Program-made: the position numbers and the translations under genes
Shown here: positions 1 to 8,738 of the stretch, piece after piece
Position numbering within the stretch: position 1 is the stretch's first letter
Layout: every line of letters starts with the position of its first letter
Source of the DNA: Candidatus Kerfeldbacteria bacterium CG15_BIG_FIL_POST_REV_8_21_14_020_45_12
GTDB taxonomy: Bacteria; Patescibacteriota; Patescibacteriia; UBA9570; XYC2-FULL-38-9
Length of the DNA stretch: 42,083 nucleotides
NCBI GenBank assembly: GCA_002781785.1
Contig: PFGC01000020.1
Span: forward strand, 1-42,083
Direction: 5' to 3'
The notes under the pieces: generated by a model
Told to the model about the DNA's origin: nothing
The model's database searches: none
The model's input: the letters and a program-made list of their open reading frames with translations, nothing else

Positions 1-1
1 T

Positions 2-796
2 GAGCCGGTAATATACGGAGTCATGAGTTACGCCACCGGCGAGTGGCCTCCGCAGGAAAAAAATAACTGGAAGATGCTAAAAGTAATACGAGCGATGGCA
101 AAGGCTCACCGCTTGGCCTATGGTGAGATCAAAGCAGAGATGCATAAGCAGAGACGTAAGGCCCACGTTGGCATTGCCAAAAATATGATCGATATATCAA
201 GCTATAATCACCGGGTCATTGATTATATATATGTCAGGCTCTCAGAGTATTTTTGGAACGAGTTATTTTATCGCTGGACCAAACGCTCTCACGATTTCCT
301 CGGGGTCAATTACTATTTTCACCAGCGCGTTAGACGCAAACGCGGCGGAGGTTTTATCTTTGTCGATGTTAGAAAAGAGGAGGGGAGAGAAAGTTCAGAC
401 CTTGGCTGGGAAGTTTTTGCACCTGGTCTGTTTGAGATTCTGATGAATCTAAAGAAGTACAAACTTCCAATTTATATAACCGAAAATGGAATTGCTACAG
501 TAAATGATGACAAGCGATCCCGCTTCATTGTCGCGCACACTAAGGAGATCTATCATGCCATTCAGGCTGGTGCCAAAGTTAAGGGGTATTTTCACTGGTC
601 GTTATTAGACAACTTTGAGTGGGATAAGGGGTTTGAGCCAAGATTTGGTCTCGTCGCCATAAATTACGGAACGCTGAAGAGGACTATTCGCGACAGCGCT
701 TACGTCTATGCGCGTATTGCCAAGGAGAATGCCATTTCTCATGACCTACTCAGATTCATCGGACACGGAGCTCCAAAAGAACATCAGGAGCAATAG
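2..796 (+). CDS. Glycoside hydrolase family 1 (beta-glucosidase-like), 5'-truncated by window edge
   Basis: The frame is open to the left edge (codon 2-4 GAG, then CCG: 'EPVIYGVMSYATGEWPP', matching the GH1 (N)EP...G.WPP region). Also 'DFLGVNYY', 'YITENG' (nucleophile motif) and 'WSLLDNFEW..GFEPRFGLV'. Confidence 0.9.
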   Translation, partial: EPVIYGVMSYATGEWPPQEKNNWKMLKVIRAMAKAHRLAYGEIKAEMHKQRRKAHVGIAKNMIDISSYNHRVIDYIYVRLSEYFWNELFYRWTKRSHDFLGVNYYFHQRVRRKRGGGFIFVDVRKEEGRESSDLGWEVFAPGLFEILMNLKKYKLPIYITENGIATVNDDKRSRFIVAHTKEIYHAIQAGAKVKGYFHWSLLDNFEWDKGFEPRFGLVAINYGTLKRTIRDSAYVYARIAKENAISHDLLRFIGHGAPKEHQEQ

Positions 797-799
797 TCT

Positions 800-1822
800 A
801 TGCCTCGGCACACCAAGAGACACATTAAATTATTTATCTGGTTTCCCATTGTCACTCTTATAGTGGGCGTAAGCTTTTGGTTTTGGAGTCAGTATGGTAA
901 CAATCCCTACCCCAATTATTCTATTCAGTATGGCACGACCTTTAGTAGTAAATATGCTAAAGAGCTAGGTCTAGATTGGCAAGCTGCTTATATTGCAACT
1001 CTAGATGATTTGGGAGTTAAGCACTTGCGGATACCAATCTACTGGGACGAAGTGGAAACTGAGCCAGGTGTATATATTTTGACTCACGTTGAGTGGATGT
1101 TAAACGAAGCTGCGGGTAGAGGAGCGGATGTTACTTTAGTGGTTGGGAATAGAGTTCCTCGTTGGCCAGAGTGTCACCCTCCGATCTGGACGATCAATTT
1201 ATCCGAATCAGAGGTTAACCAAGCTGAAGCCAGGCTCGTTCGGGAGGTCGTCACCACCTTCAAGGGGCATCCTGCCCTCAAGCGCTGGCAAGTTGAGAAC
1301 GAACCATTTCTCAGTGTCTTCGGTGAGTGTGAACCACCTAACGATACCCACATTGCTGCTATGTCCCAACTTGTCCATGATCTTGATCAGCAGCATGAAA
1401 TTATGATTACCGATAGCGGAGAGTTGAGTAGTTGGACGAAGGCCGCCAGCGGCGCTGATGTGCTTGGAATTAGTATGTATCGAGTAACTTGGAATTCTTT
1501 TTGGGGATATTTTTATTATCCAATACCTCCAGTCCATTACTCTGCCAAAGCCAAGTTAGTTGAACCGCTGGTCAATAAAGTCATTGTTTCAGAGCTTCAA
1601 GTTGAACCTTGGCCTCCAGGACTACTAACGGCAACTCCGCTAGCAGAACAATTTAAATCCATGAATCAGGAGAGAATTAACGCTAATATAGATTTTGCTA
1701 GACGAACTGGGTTTTCCGAAGTATACCTTTGGGGCACTGAATGGTGGTACTGGTTAAAAACCGAGCAAAATTCACCAGATATTTGGAATAATGGAAGGCA
1801 AATATTTGAATCAAGTCGGTAG
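800..1822 (+). CDS. Membrane-anchored clan GH-A glycoside hydrolase (cellulase/beta-galactosidase-like)
   Basis: N-terminal signal-anchor helix (LFIWFPIVTLIVGVSFWFW), 'HLRIPIYWDEVE', 'RWQVENEP' (acid/base NEP) and 'VSELQVEPW' (candidate nucleophile Glu). Confidence 0.7.
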   Translation: MPRHTKRHIKLFIWFPIVTLIVGVSFWFWSQYGNNPYPNYSIQYGTTFSSKYAKELGLDWQAAYIATLDDLGVKHLRIPIYWDEVETEPGVYILTHVEWMLNEAAGRGADVTLVVGNRVPRWPECHPPIWTINLSESEVNQAEARLVREVVTTFKGHPALKRWQVENEPFLSVFGECEPPNDTHIAAMSQLVHDLDQQHEIMITDSGELSSWTKAASGADVLGISMYRVTWNSFWGYFYYPIPPVHYSAKAKLVEPLVNKVIVSELQVEPWPPGLLTATPLAEQFKSMNQERINANIDFARRTGFSEVYLWGTEWWYWLKTEQNSPDIWNNGRQIFESSR

Positions 1823-1848
1823 CCATACTATTAAAATCGCTAACAATC

Positions 1849-1857
1849 TGATATAAT
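1849..1857 (+). promoter_or_regulatory. Extended -10 promoter (TGATATAAT) immediately upstream of the antiporter ATG
   Basis: TGnTATAAT ends at 1857 and the ATG is at 1865, so the predicted transcription start is at or next to the start codon. Confidence 0.6.
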
Positions 1858-1864
1858 CTCCCCC

Positions 1865-3565
1865 ATGGATGCCATTTTTTTTGAAAGCATATTCTTTGAA
1901 GTAAGTGCCGTTCTGGTTGTCGGAACCGTTTTTGCTGCTGTTGCAGTATTTATGCGTCAACCGACTATCCCAGCTTACATTTTGGCCGGAGTAGTTATCG
2001 GGCCAGCTGTTTTGAATATTCTTCATAATGCAGACTTGCTCAACGCTTTAGCCGAGTTTGGTATCGCATTTTTACTTTTCCTAGTTGGCATAGAGCTGGA
2101 CTTGCGCAAGTTAATGAAAACGGGTCGAGTGTCCATTGTTTTGGGATTTGTGCAGATGGGTTTTTCGGTAGGTTTCGGTTATGTGCTTATTAGAATGCTT
2201 GGCTTTCACAGTTCAGAGGCAGCCTTTTTAGCATTGGCTCTCGGTTTTTCTAGTACCATTGTGGCTGTTAAAATTCTGGGTGAACGCAAGGAAATTCACA
2301 CCATGTATGCACAAATTGTCATAGGCCTCCTTTTGACACAAGACTTCATAGCTATCCTTCTTCTAATTTTGTTAAATGTCTTTGGTGGTTCTGGTATTGA
2401 GTCTAGCCTTGGCACTGCCATAGGCGTGGCCTTTGTGAAAGGAGCGGTTATCGTGCTAGCAGCTATAATTGCCTCACGTTACGTTCTGGGTCCACTTTTT
2501 AAATACTTCGCCAGATCTGACGAGCTACTTTTTTTGGGTTCAATTTGTTGGTGTCTAATTTTTGCAGCAACCGCCCATGTACTAGGCTTTTCAATTGAGC
2601 TTGGAGCCATTGCTGCCGGACTTAGCCTATCATTTCAACCTTACAGCGTGGCTATTGGCAATCGAATTAAGTCTCTTCGTGATTTCTTTCTACCATTTTT
2701 CTTCGCTGTCTTGGGTGGTCAGTTGGTCTTTAGTGGAACAGAGTCAGTCTTCATGCCCACTTTAGTTTTGTCCACTTTGGTGCTAGTAATTATGCCAGTC
2801 ATAGTTATCGGAGCCTTGATGTATTTCGGTTATCGAGCTCGAACAAGTTTTCAAGCCGGCATGGCTATTGGTCAGGTTAGTGAATTTTCATTTATTGTTA
2901 TGAGTTTGGGTTTTTCGGCAGGAATTATATCTCGTGATATCGTAGCTCTAGTTGCCTTGATCGGATTAGTCACAATGACTTTGTCTAGTTATATGATGAA
3001 GTACTCGGAGCATCTTTATGTTTATATACGTCCAATCCTAAAACGCTTTGAGAGGAGCACCGTTAGACTTCAAGATGATACCGAGGGTGAGCGACTAAAA
3101 GGTCATGCTATTATTTTTGGCTACAGCACCATGGGCTCAAAAGTACAACAGTTATTTGTGCGCATGGGGCTACCAACTTTGGTTGTAGATAATAATCCAG
3201 ACGTTATTGATCAACTACAAAGGAAGAAAATACCGGAATTATACGGAAACCTTAATGACACTGATATTCTAGCAGAGGCAAATATTTCTCAGGCCAAATA
3301 TGTTGTTACTACTGTTCCAAGCACAAATGTCGTACGTGGACTTTTGGAGTGGGTACAAAAAAATAACCTAACTTGTACAGTAATTGTTACAGCCTTTGAA
3401 ATAGACGATGCCCTTAGGTTCTATGAAATGGGGGCTGATTTTGTGCTGTACCCAACCTTTATCAGTGCAGATTATCTGGATGATTTACTGACTAGCAAGC
3501 AACTGGTTCGTAAGCGCAAGAGGCACATTGGTGAAATGAAAAAGCTAAAAGAGCTGACGATATGA
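1865..3565 (+). CDS. CPA2/KefB-type cation:proton antiporter with C-terminal TrkA-N (RCK) domain
   Basis: Multi-TM protein with 'FLLFLVGIELDLRKL' and 'LALGFSSTIVAVKIL' followed by the RCK Rossmann segment 'AIIFGYSTMGSKVQQLF'. Confidence 0.9.
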   Translation: MDAIFFESIFFEVSAVLVVGTVFAAVAVFMRQPTIPAYILAGVVIGPAVLNILHNADLLNALAEFGIAFLLFLVGIELDLRKLMKTGRVSIVLGFVQMGFSVGFGYVLIRMLGFHSSEAAFLALALGFSSTIVAVKILGERKEIHTMYAQIVIGLLLTQDFIAILLLILLNVFGGSGIESSLGTAIGVAFVKGAVIVLAAIIASRYVLGPLFKYFARSDELLFLGSICWCLIFAATAHVLGFSIELGAIAAGLSLSFQPYSVAIGNRIKSLRDFFLPFFFAVLGGQLVFSGTESVFMPTLVLSTLVLVIMPVIVIGALMYFGYRARTSFQAGMAIGQVSEFSFIVMSLGFSAGIISRDIVALVALIGLVTMTLSSYMMKYSEHLYVYIRPILKRFERSTVRLQDDTEGERLKGHAIIFGYSTMGSKVQQLFVRMGLPTLVVDNNPDVIDQLQRKKIPELYGNLNDTDILAEANISQAKYVVTTVPSTNVVRGLLEWVQKNNLTCTVIVTAFEIDDALRFYEMGADFVLYPTFISADYLDDLLTSKQLVRKRKRHIGEMKKLKELTI

Positions 3566-5034
3566 GCCAGGCAGTTGAGCCAAAGGGTCAGATCAAAGCA
3601 GATTCAACTGCAGAGGGCTCGTCCTCCCAGTTTGCGCTGCCTTCGCATTTACTCAAGAGTAAACTAAGGCCATGGGTAATTATCGGAACCTTTATTCTGT
3701 TCGCGCTAATAATAATAGCGCCGACACCAGACGGTCTTAGTCGAGTGGGGCAAAATGCCATCGCTATCTTTGTTCTATGCTTAATTTTCTGGGTCAGCAA
3801 CGCTATTCCGCTCATGATAACGAGCATGCTTGCCATTATTCTATTGCCTCTTCTTAACGTGATGGAGGCGAAGGCAGCCTACGCCTTATTTGGAAATCAA
3901 GCTGTCTTTTTTATTCTCGGCGCTTTCATTTTAGCTTCGGCTGTGATGCAATCCGGCTTAAGTTTAAGGATCGCCCTACGGCTGCTGCAGTATTTTCAAG
4001 CCACAAGACAGCGGTTACTGTTTGGTTTACTGGTGCTCCCAGCTGGGCTTTCTATGGTGATGTCAGAACACGCCGTTGCTGCCATGATGTTCCCGGTAGT
4101 TTTAGAAATGTGCGTGGTACTAAAGTTTGAACCGGGCAATCGATCAGCTTTAACGATGATGCTGGCCATGACTTGGGGTTGTATTATTGGTGGAATAGGC
4201 ACTTTTCTAGGGGGTGCTCGGGCGGTCTTGGCAGTTGGTATTCTCGAGGAGACCACCGGTATATCAATTGGATTCCTGGAATGGGCTCTGGCGGCTATTC
4301 CTATCGTTATACTAATGCTGGGAGTTGCCTACTTACTGCTTCTGTTTATTTCACGTCACGAACCAAAAACCTTTTCCGGAGCTAGAGAGCTTCTACAACA
4401 AAAGCTGACCAACCTCGGTAAGCGTACCCGGCGCGAAACCTACGTCGGACTGCTAATGATTATTACCATCCTGGCTTGGGCCACCGTCGGGCATTACTTT
4501 GGTCTAGCCAATATAGCCTTGGCCGCTGTGGTTGTGGCCTTTATCTTTAAGTTACTGAGCTGGAAACAGGTAGAAAAAGATGTGAATTGGGGAATCATTC
4601 TGATGTATGGAGGGGCGATAGCGCTTGGATTTACACTTGATCAATCAGGGGCTGCTAGCTGGCTAACACAGCTTATCCTTGGTGATGGAGTTATGACGGG
4701 AATATTCCTGGTCTTCATACTGGCAGTTATAGGTACAGTTCTGACCGAGGGTATTAGTAACAGTGCGGTTGTCGCGCTAATGATGCCGATTGCTATTGCT
4801 TTAGCTGCTCAAAATGGAGTAGATGTCAGAACTGCAACATTGGCACTAGCCATCCCCAGCGGATTAGCCTTTATGCTGCCAATTTCTACGCCAGCAACAG
4901 CGATTGCCGTATCGTCTAAGTATGTAACTGCCAGAAACACCATGAGCACTGGCATAATATTGAATTCAGTTGCCATTGGCCTATTTGTGCTGGCCGCCCT
5001 CTTGTATTGGCCGTCAATTGGGTTTACAGTCTAA
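3562..5034 (+). CDS. SLC13/DASS-family anion (Na+-coupled carboxylate-type) transporter
   Basis: 490 aa multi-TM; 'VSNAIPLMITSMLAIILLPLL', 'MSEHAVAAMMFPV', 'TEGISNSAVVALMMPIAIAL', 'LPISTPATAIAVSSKYV'. ATGA overlap with the upstream gene. Confidence 0.85.
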   Translation: MSQAVEPKGQIKADSTAEGSSSQFALPSHLLKSKLRPWVIIGTFILFALIIIAPTPDGLSRVGQNAIAIFVLCLIFWVSNAIPLMITSMLAIILLPLLNVMEAKAAYALFGNQAVFFILGAFILASAVMQSGLSLRIALRLLQYFQATRQRLLFGLLVLPAGLSMVMSEHAVAAMMFPVVLEMCVVLKFEPGNRSALTMMLAMTWGCIIGGIGTFLGGARAVLAVGILEETTGISIGFLEWALAAIPIVILMLGVAYLLLLFISRHEPKTFSGARELLQQKLTNLGKRTRRETYVGLLMIITILAWATVGHYFGLANIALAAVVVAFIFKLLSWKQVEKDVNWGIILMYGGAIALGFTLDQSGAASWLTQLILGDGVMTGIFLVFILAVIGTVLTEGISNSAVVALMMPIAIALAAQNGVDVRTATLALAIPSGLAFMLPISTPATAIAVSSKYVTARNTMSTGIILNSVAIGLFVLAALLYWPSIGFTV

Positions 5035-5036
5035 CT

Positions 5037-5759
5037 ATGACCAAGCTTCACACAGAATTGAACAATACTGACACCTTGCGAGGAAAGGCAATGAATTCAC
5101 TGCGAGAGGTGGTTTTTGGGCTGGAAGACGGTATCGTATCAACACTCGGTTCCATCACCGGAATTGCCGCTGCGACACACAACTCTTTTTTCATCATTTT
5201 GGCCGGATTTGTCATTATTTTCGTAGAATCTTTGTCGATGGCTGCTGGAACCTTTCTGGCCTCAAAAACAGATAGAGAGATGAATCAACGCATTATTGCT
5301 GAAGAGAGGGCAGAAATAGATAGTGACCCTGAAGGACAAAGGCAAAAACTCTCCGACCATTATCGCGCTAGAGGATTTAATGATGAAGAAATCAGCATTT
5401 TAGTTAACCGAATAACTCAAAACAAGGATCTGTGGTTGGAAGAAATGGCTCACAAGGACCTTGGTGTCAGCGTTGATCCGTCTCATACTCCTGGCTTGGA
5501 CGGAGTTTTTATGGGAGTTTCCTACGTGATTGGTGGTTTTGTATCTTTAATACCCTACTTCTTTTTGGAGGCTGCCACAGCAATCCCTCTTTCCATTGGC
5601 GCCTGCGTAATCGCTTTATTTGCCGTAGGTTGGGTTAAGGGCTACCTAGTTAGAGTCAATGCTGTTAAGAGTGGTCTGGAGATGCTGTTAATTTCACTAT
5701 CGGCTGTAGCCGTGGGTTATGGTGTAGGACAAGTCATTAGCTACTACTTCGGGGTATGA
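5037..5759 (+). CDS. VIT1/CCC1-family metal transporter
   Basis: 'LREVVFGLEDGIVSTLGSITGIAAAT', 'ESLSMAAGTFLASKT' and an internal Glu-rich helical segment. ATG at 5037 preferred over the ORF-track start at 5007, which overlaps the upstream gene. Confidence 0.88.
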   Translation: MTKLHTELNNTDTLRGKAMNSLREVVFGLEDGIVSTLGSITGIAAATHNSFFIILAGFVIIFVESLSMAAGTFLASKTDREMNQRIIAEERAEIDSDPEGQRQKLSDHYRARGFNDEEISILVNRITQNKDLWLEEMAHKDLGVSVDPSHTPGLDGVFMGVSYVIGGFVSLIPYFFLEAATAIPLSIGACVIALFAVGWVKGYLVRVNAVKSGLEMLLISLSAVAVGYGVGQVISYYFGV

Positions 5760-6433
5760 ACATGGCAGCGCGCCTGCTTCCACTGCTGATATTTATCGTT
5801 GCTATACCCATCGTCATTATTTTGTTTGCAAATGATTCTCCAGAAGTAAGAATAGGACTGACTCACTATATTCTAATCGCTCTTTTTTTATTTCCAGTAA
5901 TCGTCGCTTACATCATTATTCTAGTAGTGGCTTTTCACCCTACTGCTTACAACTTTCAGCCCCATCCTGAAGACGAAGAAAAAAAAATTGACCCCATTCA
6001 TCATGCCGCTATTGGATTGATGATCGCACTGCTGCAAGATTTGTCTAATGGTCATGTCGAAGATTCTCGTTTTTATAGACCAGAATTGCAACAAATGCTG
6101 GCATACGAACAACAGCAATACCGAATCTATTTCGATCGCGGCTATCATTTTGTGTTTCAGTTTCACAACGATGATCACTATGAAACACACTTGTTCTCAA
6201 AGTTAAGTGATGATGAAGTTATTATTGAACTCGAGGGTTTGTTCGACTACTATTTTGAGCGCAATGGTGAGCGCCACCGTACTCCTCACGGCTATGACAC
6301 TACTGAGCCACTATTGCGGTGTCCTGCCAGGGTTCGTTGTCGTTTACAGCGACTGAACCAAACTGCTCCCTGGCAACTGGCTGGATTTAGTGAAAATATT
6401 CGTGGAGGACAGCTAGGATTAGCCACTCAATAA
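5756..6433 (+). CDS. Hypothetical protein with two N-terminal TM helices and a soluble C-terminal domain
   Basis: ORF translationally coupled (ATGA) to the VIT1-like gene; N-terminus has two hydrophobic segments. Confidence 0.6.
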   Translation: MNMAARLLPLLIFIVAIPIVIILFANDSPEVRIGLTHYILIALFLFPVIVAYIIILVVAFHPTAYNFQPHPEDEEKKIDPIHHAAIGLMIALLQDLSNGHVEDSRFYRPELQQMLAYEQQQYRIYFDRGYHFVFQFHNDDHYETHLFSKLSDDEVIIELEGLFDYYFERNGERHRTPHGYDTTEPLLRCPARVRCRLQRLNQTAPWQLAGFSENIRGGQLGLATQ

Positions 6434-6436
6434 TCT

Positions 6437-7279
6437 ATGAAGGTCCATGGGGCAGAATCAGGTTTTCGTCGCATCCGGGCAGTTGACTTGGCTCCTGTCG
6501 AGATTAATCATGAGAAAAACTATTTAAGCACTGAGGCTCTTGAAGAAAAGTTAGGTCAGATTAAAGCAAATTTAAAAACCTGGGGTCGCTGGGCTTGGGG
6601 CTTGAGTGAGACAACAGATCTTGCGGTTGTATCTCTTGAAGGGCTGACTCAAGTGCAACTCTTCGAGGGCCGAGACAGTGGCTTGGTAGAGGGGACGATC
6701 GAAGGCCTAAGAGCTACTTTAGATAATATTCATGGTGACGGCACTATTAATAACTACCGGATTGAATCAGCTGAGATTTGTAGAATCGCGGCCGGCCTTC
6801 TGTTGCTGGACCCAAGCCTAGTCGACCGCCTGCCAATTTTAAAGATTCTAGGAAAGCGCACATTTATTAGTGACCTTATTGAGAGCGTGCCTTCCTGGGC
6901 GGTTACAGATTCTGCCAATGAACTTTTAGCTGAGCAGATCCTCGAGCCTAAGCGCCGTCAACACCACAAAAACATGCGATATGATAGTATTTGCTTAAAA
7001 TTATCGGAGCAGCCTAATGTCTCTCCTGTCGATCGCCTCTATCTCTTGTCGACCTGGCAGGTGGTAAATGGAGGTGGGGTAGATCAGTTTTTGACAGCCA
7101 ATGACCGTAGCCTACTAAACTCGATGCGCTCTTCGACTGCTGCCAATCCATTTGAAAGCGCCCGCCTGGCCAGACTGCTTTTGGCGGATAGTATAAATAT
7201 AAATCAGCCTGGCTTACTAGAAATTACCCATAAGGCAGCCGGTTCAATTCAAACACTGCCAAGCCGTCCGATAGTCTAG
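6437..7279 (+). CDS. Hypothetical protein, 'RAV'-motif family (see findings)
   Basis: N-terminus 'FRRIRAVDLAPVEIN' resembles 'VQRMRAVNLEPEEKN' of the 15728 ORF. Helical protein with 'LLLLDPSLVDRL'-type segments. Confidence 0.6.
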   Translation: MKVHGAESGFRRIRAVDLAPVEINHEKNYLSTEALEEKLGQIKANLKTWGRWAWGLSETTDLAVVSLEGLTQVQLFEGRDSGLVEGTIEGLRATLDNIHGDGTINNYRIESAEICRIAAGLLLLDPSLVDRLPILKILGKRTFISDLIESVPSWAVTDSANELLAEQILEPKRRQHHKNMRYDSICLKLSEQPNVSPVDRLYLLSTWQVVNGGGVDQFLTANDRSLLNSMRSSTAANPFESARLARLLLADSININQPGLLEITHKAAGSIQTLPSRPIV

Positions 7280-7286
7280 TTTTTCT

Positions 7287-7314
7287 TTGCACTTGGCCAA
7301 AAAACTGTTATAAT
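7287..7314 (+). promoter_or_regulatory. Sigma70-type promoter for glyS
   Basis: TTGCAC (7287-7292), 16 nt spacer, TATAAT (7309-7314). Confidence 0.75.
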
Positions 7315-7343
7315 ATGCCCTAGTTAAGGGTAAGTTTATTGTG

Positions 7344-7358
7344 TATTTTTGCGTATGA
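7344..7358 (+). promoter_or_regulatory. 5'-UTR/start-codon element TATTTTTGCGTATGA (copy 1)
   Basis: 15 nt identical to 27708-27722; includes the ATG. Confidence 0.5.
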
Positions 7359-8731
7359 AAGCTATTTCTATTGAAGACATTATCTCCCTAGCCAAGCGCC
7401 GGGGGTTCGTATTTCCATCCTCAGAGATTTATGGGGGTTTTGCTGCAGTTTACGATTACGGGCCTTATGGCGTAGAGCTAGCTAATAATATTAAAGCTGC
7501 TTGGTGGAAGGCCATGGTCCAGCAACGTGAGGATATCGTCGGACTCGATTCAAGTATCACCATGAGCCCACGAATCTGGGAGGCCAGTGGTCACGTTGGG
7601 GGGTTCGCTGATCCGCTGACAGAGTGTCGACAGTGTCACACTAGGCATCGTGTTGACCATTTGCTCGAAGATATTAAAGTTCAAGCTGACGAGAAAATGA
7701 GTGAGCCCGAAATTAACTCGCTGTTTGACGAGCACAAATCTAAACTAAAGTGTCCTAGCTGCGGCAAGAGCGATTTTAGCGCAGTAAAAAAGTTTAATCT
7801 GCTAGTAAAAACCAATCTAGGTAATTTTACTGGAGACATGGATGATCCAGTTTACCTTAGAGGAGAAACTTGCCAGGGTATTTATGTTAACTTTAAAAAT
7901 GTCCTAGACTCAAGCCGAGTGCGAGTTCCCTTCGGCATAGCTCAAATTGGCAAGGCCTTTAGAAATGAAATAACCGCCCGACAGTTTATATTTCGAACAC
8001 GAGAATTCGAGCAAATGGAAATGCAATTCTTTTGCTCCCCGGACGATGAAATGAATCAATATGAAAAATTGCGTGAGGCTCGGTGGCAGTTTTACCTAGA
8101 CCTCGGCATTCAGCCTGAAAATCTACGTTGGCATAAACACGAGAATCTAGTCTTCTACGCGAAGGAGGCGTACGACATTGAATATAACTATCCTTTTGGC
8201 TGGAAGGAATTGGAGGGAGTGCACGCGCGAGGTGATTATGATTTGACGCAACACGCTAAACACTCTGGTCAGGCCTTAACCTACACCGATCCCCATACTA
8301 ATGAACAGTACGTGCCACATATTGTTGAATCATCAGTTGGCGTTGGCCGCACCATGTTGATGGTCCTGGCTGATTCATACAAGGTTGAACAAACCGAGGC
8401 AGGGGAGAGGACTGTTCTGAAGCTGCCAAAGAAACTAGCGCCTATACAAGTGGCAGTTTTTCCACTACTTCGCAATAAACCAGAGCTCGTAGCCAAAGCT
8501 AGAGAACTGTTCAATCAGTTAAAAGTTCAGTTTATGTGCGAGTTTGATGATAACGGAAACATTGGTAAGCGCTACCGTCGCCAGGACGAAATTGGCACGC
8601 CATATTGTGTTACGGTTGATTTTGAAACCCTTGAAGACAATGCCGTAACTCTGCGTGACCGTGACACTATGGTGCAATCCCGCGTTCCTCTGTCTGAACT
8701 AATAGCCCTCTTAGCTGAAAAATATTCATAA
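7355..8731 (+). CDS. glyS: Glycyl-tRNA synthetase, class II dimeric type
   Basis: 'AKRRGFVFPSSEIYGGFAAVYDYGPYGVELANNIK', 'AFRNEITARQFIFRTREFEQMEMQFF', C-terminal anticodon-binding domain. Start corrected from TTG 7349 to ATG 7355. Confidence 0.95.
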   Translation: MKAISIEDIISLAKRRGFVFPSSEIYGGFAAVYDYGPYGVELANNIKAAWWKAMVQQREDIVGLDSSITMSPRIWEASGHVGGFADPLTECRQCHTRHRVDHLLEDIKVQADEKMSEPEINSLFDEHKSKLKCPSCGKSDFSAVKKFNLLVKTNLGNFTGDMDDPVYLRGETCQGIYVNFKNVLDSSRVRVPFGIAQIGKAFRNEITARQFIFRTREFEQMEMQFFCSPDDEMNQYEKLREARWQFYLDLGIQPENLRWHKHENLVFYAKEAYDIEYNYPFGWKELEGVHARGDYDLTQHAKHSGQALTYTDPHTNEQYVPHIVESSVGVGRTMLMVLADSYKVEQTEAGERTVLKLPKKLAPIQVAVFPLLRNKPELVAKARELFNQLKVQFMCEFDDNGNIGKRYRRQDEIGTPYCVTVDFETLEDNAVTLRDRDTMVQSRVPLSELIALLAEKYS

Positions 8732-8738
8732 CTAGTTC

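Noticed and set aside
219-443. 74-aa ORF inside the GH1 gene
   Set aside because: Alternative frame within a gene with conserved motifs.
1208-1537. 109-aa minus-strand ORF in the GH-A gene
   Set aside because: Overlaps conserved catalytic-site coding sequence; no support.
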